NCBI GenBank assembly: GCA_002348825.1
Contig: DEBN01000140.1
Span: 1-10,678, forward strand
Direction of reading: 5' to 3'
From: Gammaproteobacteria bacterium UBA2955
Lineage (GTDB): Bacteria; Pseudomonadota; Gammaproteobacteria; Pseudomonadales; Azotimanducaceae
Length of the DNA stretch: 10,678 nucleotides
A model generated the notes under the pieces. The model had not been told where the DNA came from and searched no databases. It saw only the letters and a list, made by a program, of their open reading frames with translations. Every line of letters begins with the position of its first letter. Positions within the stretch are counted from its first letter, which is position 1. The translations under genes and the position numbers were made by a program. Below are positions 6,097 to 10,678 of the stretch, piece after piece.

Positions 6097-6129
6097 CGCG
6101 CTATTGCACCAAAATGGTGCAATAGCGCG
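6097..6129. promoter_or_regulatory. NtrC (NRI) enhancer site within a 15-base perfect inverted repeat
   Basis: The arms CGCGCTATTGCACCA and TGGTGCAATAGCGCG pair perfectly around AAA. The core TGCACCAAAATGGTGCA (6105-6121) matches the enterobacterial NtrC consensus TGCAC(C/T)A-N3-T(G/A)GTGCA at every position. The site is 266 bases upstream of the gltB ATG and 255 upstream of mdh, in the divergent region. There is no T-run on either side, so it is not a terminator. Glutamate synthase is a natural nitrogen-controlled target. Activity also needs a sigma-54 promoter, for which only weak candidates are seen. Confidence 0.72.
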
Positions 6130-6394
6130 GTAGGTCAGCTTGAAAGTAACGCCAATTTTTGAGATCTTTTCAGGCCGGTTTGGCAGGGTACTTTGGCCAG
6201 CAGCAAAGACTGCTTACATCACACCCACACGTCGCCAGACGGGCGTTGACAGACAGTCTCTTGCCTTCTTTTGAGCAAGCCAATTTATCAAGTTCCGCAG
6301 TCCGCTTATCCGTTAAGCAGACGGGATTCCACGCCCTCCAGCATGTGCCTTTTAACAGCATGGACGGCCAGAAGATTAGAGTTAGAGCAAATTT
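6130..6394. other. gltB upstream region without a confident promoter
   Basis: This stretch lies between the NtrC site and gltB. It has a consensus -35 word TTGACA at 6246-6251, but the hexamer 17 bases on (TTTTGA) is a poor -10. TGGCAGGGTACTTTGG at 6181-6196 resembles a sigma-54 element in its -24 half but lacks the -12 GC. The open frames here lack ribosome sites and family-like sequence; one begins at a TTG and overlaps the gltB start. The leader is long enough for regulation, but no riboswitch or attenuator is recognised. Confidence 0.4.
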
Positions 6395-9300
6395 ATGACC
6401 TTAATTTATCAAGGTAACTTGCCCGCCAAACAGGGGTTATACGACCCAGCAAACGAGAAAGATGGTTGTGGGGTGGGCTTCATTTGCGACATAAAAGGCA
6501 GGCCCAGCCACCAGATCGTCGCAGACGCTGCAGCTATGAATTGCTGTATGGAGCATCGCGGCGGCGTCGGCTACGAAAAAAATAGCGGCGACGGCGCTGG
6601 CATTCTCACCGGCTTGCCTCACGCGCTGCTGCGGAAAGTGGCGCAACATGCCTTTGCCAAGGCACTTCCAGAAACCGGAGGCTACGGTGTCGGCAATGTC
6701 TTTCTCCCCACCGACGCAAATGAGCGCGAACAGTGCAAACAAGTCATCGCTGATGAGATCGCTGCGGCAGGACAGACCCTGATCGGCTGGCGCGCTCTGC
6801 CAACCGATGCGGACGCCGCTGACGTCGGCAAGGCGGCTCGCGCCGCAATGCCGCACTTTGAGCAACTGTTTATCGCACGCGGCGATGATCGCGACGCCCA
6901 GGCCTTCGAACGCACTCTGTATACGATCCGCAAGCTTGCTACCCATCGCTTACGCGGTGATGAAAACTTGACCCAGCGCCATCTTTTTTACGTCTGCTCG
7001 CTGTCTGCCAATGTCATCATCTACAAAGGTATGCTTACCCCAGATCAGTTGTTTCCGTTCTATACCGATCTCAAAAACCCAGATTACGCAAGCCATCTGG
7101 CGATGGTGCACTCGCGCTTTAGCACGAATACTTTCCCGTCTTGGGATCGCGCCCAGCCCAATCGATTCATGAGCCATAACGGCGAAATCAATACACTTCT
7201 GGGGAATCAAAATGCGATGAATGCCCGCGAGGGCATAGTGGCAAGCCGATACTTCGGCGACGATATTAAGAAGCTGTTTCCGATTGTTGAGCCCGACTGC
7301 TCCGACTCGGGTAGCTTCGACAACGTGTTGGAATTCCTGCTGATGTCCGGCCGCACTCTACCAGAAGCGTTGCTCATGATGATCCCAGAAGCCTGGCAAC
7401 AGCATCAGGACATGAGTGACACGAAACGCGCATTTTATGAATACCACTCATGTTTGATAGAACCTTGGGATGGGCCTGCCTCCATAGCGTTCAGCGACGG
7501 CACCTGCATAGGCGCGGTACTTGACCGCAATGGCCTAAGACCGTCGCGTTATTACATTACCGATGACGACAAGTGCATCATGGCCTCTGAAGTCGGTGTG
7601 GTTGAAGTAGACCCGGCCCGCGTTGTCGCCAAGGGTCGGCTGCAACCCGGACGCATATTCCTGATCGATTTCAACGAAGGCCGGATGATTCCAGACGAAG
7701 AACTCAAAAGCGGTCTCGCCAGCGCTCAGCCTTATCAGCAGTGGGTGGATCAGCAGCGCATTGATCTAGAGGAGATTCCCAAACGAAACGGCGTGGCCGT
7801 TGACCCAGACAGTCTCACTCAACGTATGCAGGCTTTTGGCTACACTCAAGAGACCATGCAATTCATGCTTGAACCCATGTTACGCGAACTGCGCGATCCA
7901 CTAGGGTCGATGGGGAACGACGCAGCCCTTGCGGTGATGTCTGAAAAACCGCGCATGCTTTATGACTACTTTAAACAGCGTTTCGCTCAGGTCACTAATC
8001 CACCAATCGACTCCATTCGAGAAGAAGTGATTATGGCCTTGGAGTGCTATATCGGCCCCGAACGCAATCTCTTGGAACCGACGCCAGAGCACGCTAATCG
8101 CTTGCGCCTTGCGCATCCTATAATCAGCAATGACGAGCTCGCGGCGTTAGCAAATATGGATTACCGAGGCTGGCGCAGTAAAACTATAGACATTACTTAC
8201 CCGTTGAACGCCGAACAGGACAATCTCGCTGCGTTGCGTGAAGCGCTGCAACGCATGAGTAACGAAGCCAAGCAAGCCATCGCCGATGGCTACAGTCTGA
8301 TCATCTTGTCCGACCGCGCCATCGCCGCAGATCGCGGCGCGATAAGCGCCTTACTCGCTGTGGGCACTGTGCATCAAGCCCTGATCGCCGCCCACCTGCG
8401 CAGCCAGATCGGCTTAGTTATCGAGACCGGCGAAGCCCGGGAAGTTCACCATCATTGTCTGTTGGTGGGTTACGGGGCCGATGCCATTAACCCCTATCTC
8501 GCCTTTGAGGCACTCTGGGACAGACTTGCCGGAGGCAAATTCGAAGACGTTGCCGAAATCCGCAACCGCGCCGACATAGTCGCAAGATATCGTAAGGCCG
8601 TTGCCAAGGGCATGCTAAAGGTCATGGCCAAAATGGGTATTTCAACCCTGCACTCGTATAAAGGCGCACAAATCTTTGAAGCTGTGGGCTTGGCCGAAGA
8701 CGTTATCGAGCTCGCTTTCAAAGGCACGGCCAGTCGCGTTTCCGGCATAGACCTGGCGGCACTGGCTGACGAAATGATTCGCCGTCACCACCTCGGATTC
8801 CCCAGTAGAAGCGCAACCAGCGTTGCGGTACTGCCTAATCCGGGAGATTTTCATTGGCGCCGCACCGGCGATATTCATCTGTGGGACCCGGAATCCATAG
8901 CCAACTTGCAATCTGCAGCCCGAGCAAACAGCGAAGACGCTTACTGGGCATTTGCCAAGCGCGTTAACGAGGAAAACACCCGCAAAGCGACTTTGCGTGG
9001 TTTGCTTGAATTCGCCCCCAAAGGCGCGGGAATCGATCTGCACGAGGTCGAAGACGCTGCCGATATTGTTAAGCGCTTCGCGACCGGGGCGATGAGCTTT
9101 GGCTCTATCAGTGCTGAAGCACACGAGTCTTTGGCCATCGCCATGAACCGGCTGGGGGGCAAGTCCAACACCGGCGAAGGTGGCGAAGACGCCAAACGCT
9201 TCGTGCCAATGCCAAATGGCGATTCGAAACGCTCAGCGATCAAACAAGTGGCGAGCGGCCGTTTTGGGGTAACGATCAATTATCTAACCAATGCTGACGA

Positions 9301-10678
9301 GCTGCAGATCAAGATCATTCAGGGCGCCAAGCCGGGCGAAGGTGGCGAATTGCCCGGTGGCAAAGTTGATGACTATATCGCCAGCCTACGCCACTCGACG
9401 CCGGGCGTTGGACTCATAAGTCCACCCCCGCACCACGATATCTATTCCATCGAAGACATGGCACAGCTGATTCATGATTTGAAGAACGCGAATCCGCAGG
9501 CGCGTATAAGCGTGAAATTAGGTGCCGAAATCGGCGTTGGCACCGTCGCTGCAGGTGTTGTCAAAGCTCGGGCGGACCACCTGGTAATTGCCGGCGATTC
9601 CGGTGGTACCGGTGCTTCGCCTTTAACCTCAATTAAGCATGCCGGGGTACCCTGGGAATTAGGCATCGCCGAAACCCATCAAACTCTGGTTATGAATAAC
9701 CTACGGTCGCGTGTGGTGCTGCAAACCGACGGCCAAATTAAGACCGGGCGCGATGTCGCCATCGCCGCGTTATTGGGCGCGGAGGAATATGGCTTTGCTA
9801 CAGCACCGCTGATTGCGCTGGGTTGCATAATGATGCGCAAATGCCATCTCAACACCTGCCCAGTGGGCATAGCAACTCAGGACCCAGAACTGCGTAAGAA
9901 ATTTACTGGCTCTCCAGACCATGTGGTTAATTATCTGTTCATGGTGGCTGAAGAGTTACGCCAGATCATGGCGATGTTGGGCCTACGAACCGTTAACGAA
10001 ATGGTCGGTCGCGTCGATCTGTTGCAGACCGATAAAGCCATTGCACACTGGAAGGCTAAGGGCTTAGACCTCAGCGCGATTATCACCGCCGCACAAGAGC
10101 CCGAGGAGTTTCTTGGCAGCTACGGTATGCATGAACAAGATCACGAGCTCGATAAAGCCTTGGACAATCGGTTAATCCCGTTAGCCGCGCCGGCACTGAC
10201 TCGGGGCGAAAAAGTACACGCACAACTACCGATCGTTAACACCAATCGCGTGGTCGGCGCGATGCTGTCGAACAAGGTCATCACCGATGTGGGTCCGCAA
10301 ATGCTCCCGGACGATACGATTCACTTTAAATTTAACGGCAGCGCGGGCCAGAGTTTTGGATGCTGGCTCGCTAAAGGCATCACACTGGAAGTAGAGGGCG
10401 ACGCCAACGACTTTGTCGGCAAGGGTCTGTCGGGCGGTCGTATTGTGGTCTACCCACCTAAAATCAGCAGTTTTGCCGCTGAAGACAACATTGTTGTGGG
10501 TAATGTAGCGCTGTATGGCGCTACGTCTGGCAACGCCTATTTCCGTGGCATTGCTGCGGAACGTTTTTGTGTTCGTAACAGCGGTGCCAGCGCAGTCGTC
10601 GAAGGCGTTGGCGACCACGGCTGCGAGTACATGACCGGCGGTCGCGTTGTGGTTTTGGGCAATACCGGCCGAAATTTT
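6395..10678 (+). CDS. gltB: Glutamate synthase (NADPH) large subunit, 3' end cut by the window
   Basis: Alpha subunit of GOGAT. It takes the amide nitrogen of glutamine through an internal channel to 2-oxoglutarate, making two glutamates with electrons from GltD. It is open for 1428 codons to the edge, roughly 50-60 short of the usual total. Order: a 24-residue propeptide, then nucleophile Cys25 in KDGCGVGF (class II glutaminase; [22 protein letters not shown] and SHNGEINTL follow). A linker domain comes next, then the FMN synthase barrel ([58 protein letters not shown]), then Cys1144, Cys1150 and Cys1155 ([12 protein letters not shown]) for the 3Fe-4S cluster. It ends in the beta-helix domain ([23 protein letters not shown]). 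The start is fixed by an in-frame stop 9 bases upstream; the ribosome site is weak. No frameshift was found. gltD would be expected next. The NtrC site upstream suggests nitrogen control. Confidence 0.97.
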   Translation, partial: MTLIYQGNLPAKQGLYDPANEKDGCGVGFICDIKGRPSHQIVADAAAMNCCMEHRGGVGYEKNSGDGAGILTGLPHALLRKVAQHAFAKALPETGGYGVGNVFLPTDANEREQCKQVIADEIAAAGQTLIGWRALPTDADAADVGKAARAAMPHFEQLFIARGDDRDAQAFERTLYTIRKLATHRLRGDENLTQRHLFYVCSLSANVIIYKGMLTPDQLFPFYTDLKNPDYASHLAMVHSRFSTNTFPSWDRAQPNRFMSHNGEINTLLGNQNAMNAREGIVASRYFGDDIKKLFPIVEPDCSDSGSFDNVLEFLLMSGRTLPEALLMMIPEAWQQHQDMSDTKRAFYEYHSCLIEPWDGPASIAFSDGTCIGAVLDRNGLRPSRYYITDDDKCIMASEVGVVEVDPARVVAKGRLQPGRIFLIDFNEGRMIPDEELKSGLASAQPYQQWVDQQRIDLEEIPKRNGVAVDPDSLTQRMQAFGYTQETMQFMLEPMLRELRDPLGSMGNDAALAVMSEKPRMLYDYFKQRFAQVTNPPIDSIREEVIMALECYIGPERNLLEPTPEHANRLRLAHPIISNDELAALANMDYRGWRSKTIDITYPLNAEQDNLAALREALQRMSNEAKQAIADGYSLIILSDRAIAADRGAISALLAVGTVHQALIAAHLRSQIGLVIETGEAREVHHHCLLVGYGADAINPYLAFEALWDRLAGGKFEDVAEIRNRADIVARYRKAVAKGMLKVMAKMGISTLHSYKGAQIFEAVGLAEDVIELAFKGTASRVSGIDLAALADEMIRRHHLGFPSRSATSVAVLPNPGDFHWRRTGDIHLWDPESIANLQSAARANSEDAYWAFAKRVNEENTRKATLRGLLEFAPKGAGIDLHEVEDAADIVKRFATGAMSFGSISAEAHESLAIAMNRLGGKSNTGEGGEDAKRFVPMPNGDSKRSAIKQVASGRFGVTINYLTNADELQIKIIQGAKPGEGGELPGGKVDDYIASLRHSTPGVGLISPPPHHDIYSIEDMAQLIHDLKNANPQARISVKLGAEIGVGTVAAGVVKARADHLVIAGDSGGTGASPLTSIKHAGVPWELGIAETHQTLVMNNLRSRVVLQTDGQIKTGRDVAIAALLGAEEYGFATAPLIALGCIMMRKCHLNTCPVGIATQDPELRKKFTGSPDHVVNYLFMVAEELRQIMAMLGLRTVNEMVGRVDLLQTDKAIAHWKAKGLDLSAIITAAQEPEEFLGSYGMHEQDHELDKALDNRLIPLAAPALTRGEKVHAQLPIVNTNRVVGAMLSNKVITDVGPQMLPDDTIHFKFNGSAGQSFGCWLAKGITLEVEGDANDFVGKGLSGGRIVVYPPKISSFAAEDNIVVGNVALYGATSGNAYFRGIAAERFCVRNSGASAVVEGVGDHGCEYMTGGRVVVLGNTGRNF

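Noticed and set aside
6097..6129. Hairpin as a Rho-independent terminator
   Set aside because: No T-run follows on either strand, it lies between divergent genes, and its core matches the NtrC consensus.
6159..6398. 79-residue plus-strand frame overlapping the gltB start
   Set aside because: TTG start, no ribosome site, no family-like composition; its last codons overlap gltB in another frame.
6437..10618. Many minus-strand open frames opposite gltB
   Set aside because: They are antisense shadows of one continuous, conserved plus-strand coding region.

Overview
The window looks like ordinary chromosomal DNA of a gammaproteobacterium. The protein families are a single-chain MalDH of about 324 residues, a large bacterial GltB, an Ada-AlkA fusion and a classical NtrC-type site, and overall G+C is moderate. 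The lineage is inferred from protein character; no rRNA or other marker gene is present. There is no CRISPR array, insertion sequence, tRNA or prophage.

Layout from left to right. Positions 1-439 hold no intact gene, only an eroded piece of an ECF sigma factor (region 4) followed by featureless DNA. On the minus strand, positions 440-3055 hold three co-oriented genes read right to left: an Ada-AlkA fusion (methylation sensor/activator joined to 3-methyladenine glycosylase), ogt (O6-alkylguanine methyltransferase), then a TetR regulator. The tetR gene is preceded by two copies of an AGTAACT/AGTTACT palindrome, one over its own putative -10 and one at the ogt stop codon. Divergent from the repair genes, on the plus strand, are a metallo-beta-lactamase-fold hydrolase (3173-3871) and a crotonase-family protein (3906-4658), probably one operon.

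A convergent junction follows. It contains a frameshifted relic of the C-terminus of a molybdopterin-binding xanthine/aldehyde dehydrogenase subunit (about 4666-4867, minus), abutting the 3' end of malate dehydrogenase (4868-5842, minus). A 552-base divergent intergenic region separates mdh from gltB. It carries a near-ideal NtrC enhancer site inside a 33-base inverted repeat. The large subunit of glutamate synthase (gltB) starts at 6395 and runs off the right edge.

How the genes work together. The alkA-ogt pair rebuilds the E. coli Ada response with its modules rearranged: Ada sensor plus AraC HTH fused to AlkA, with the O6 methyltransferase as a separate, closely coupled protein. An exact AAAGCGCA Ada-box word sits at a suitable distance upstream. 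The NtrC site suggests that gltB, and possibly mdh, answers to nitrogen status. No wholly new multi-gene system is visible. The points worth a second look are the regulatory sites, the rearranged Ada module and the two gene relics.
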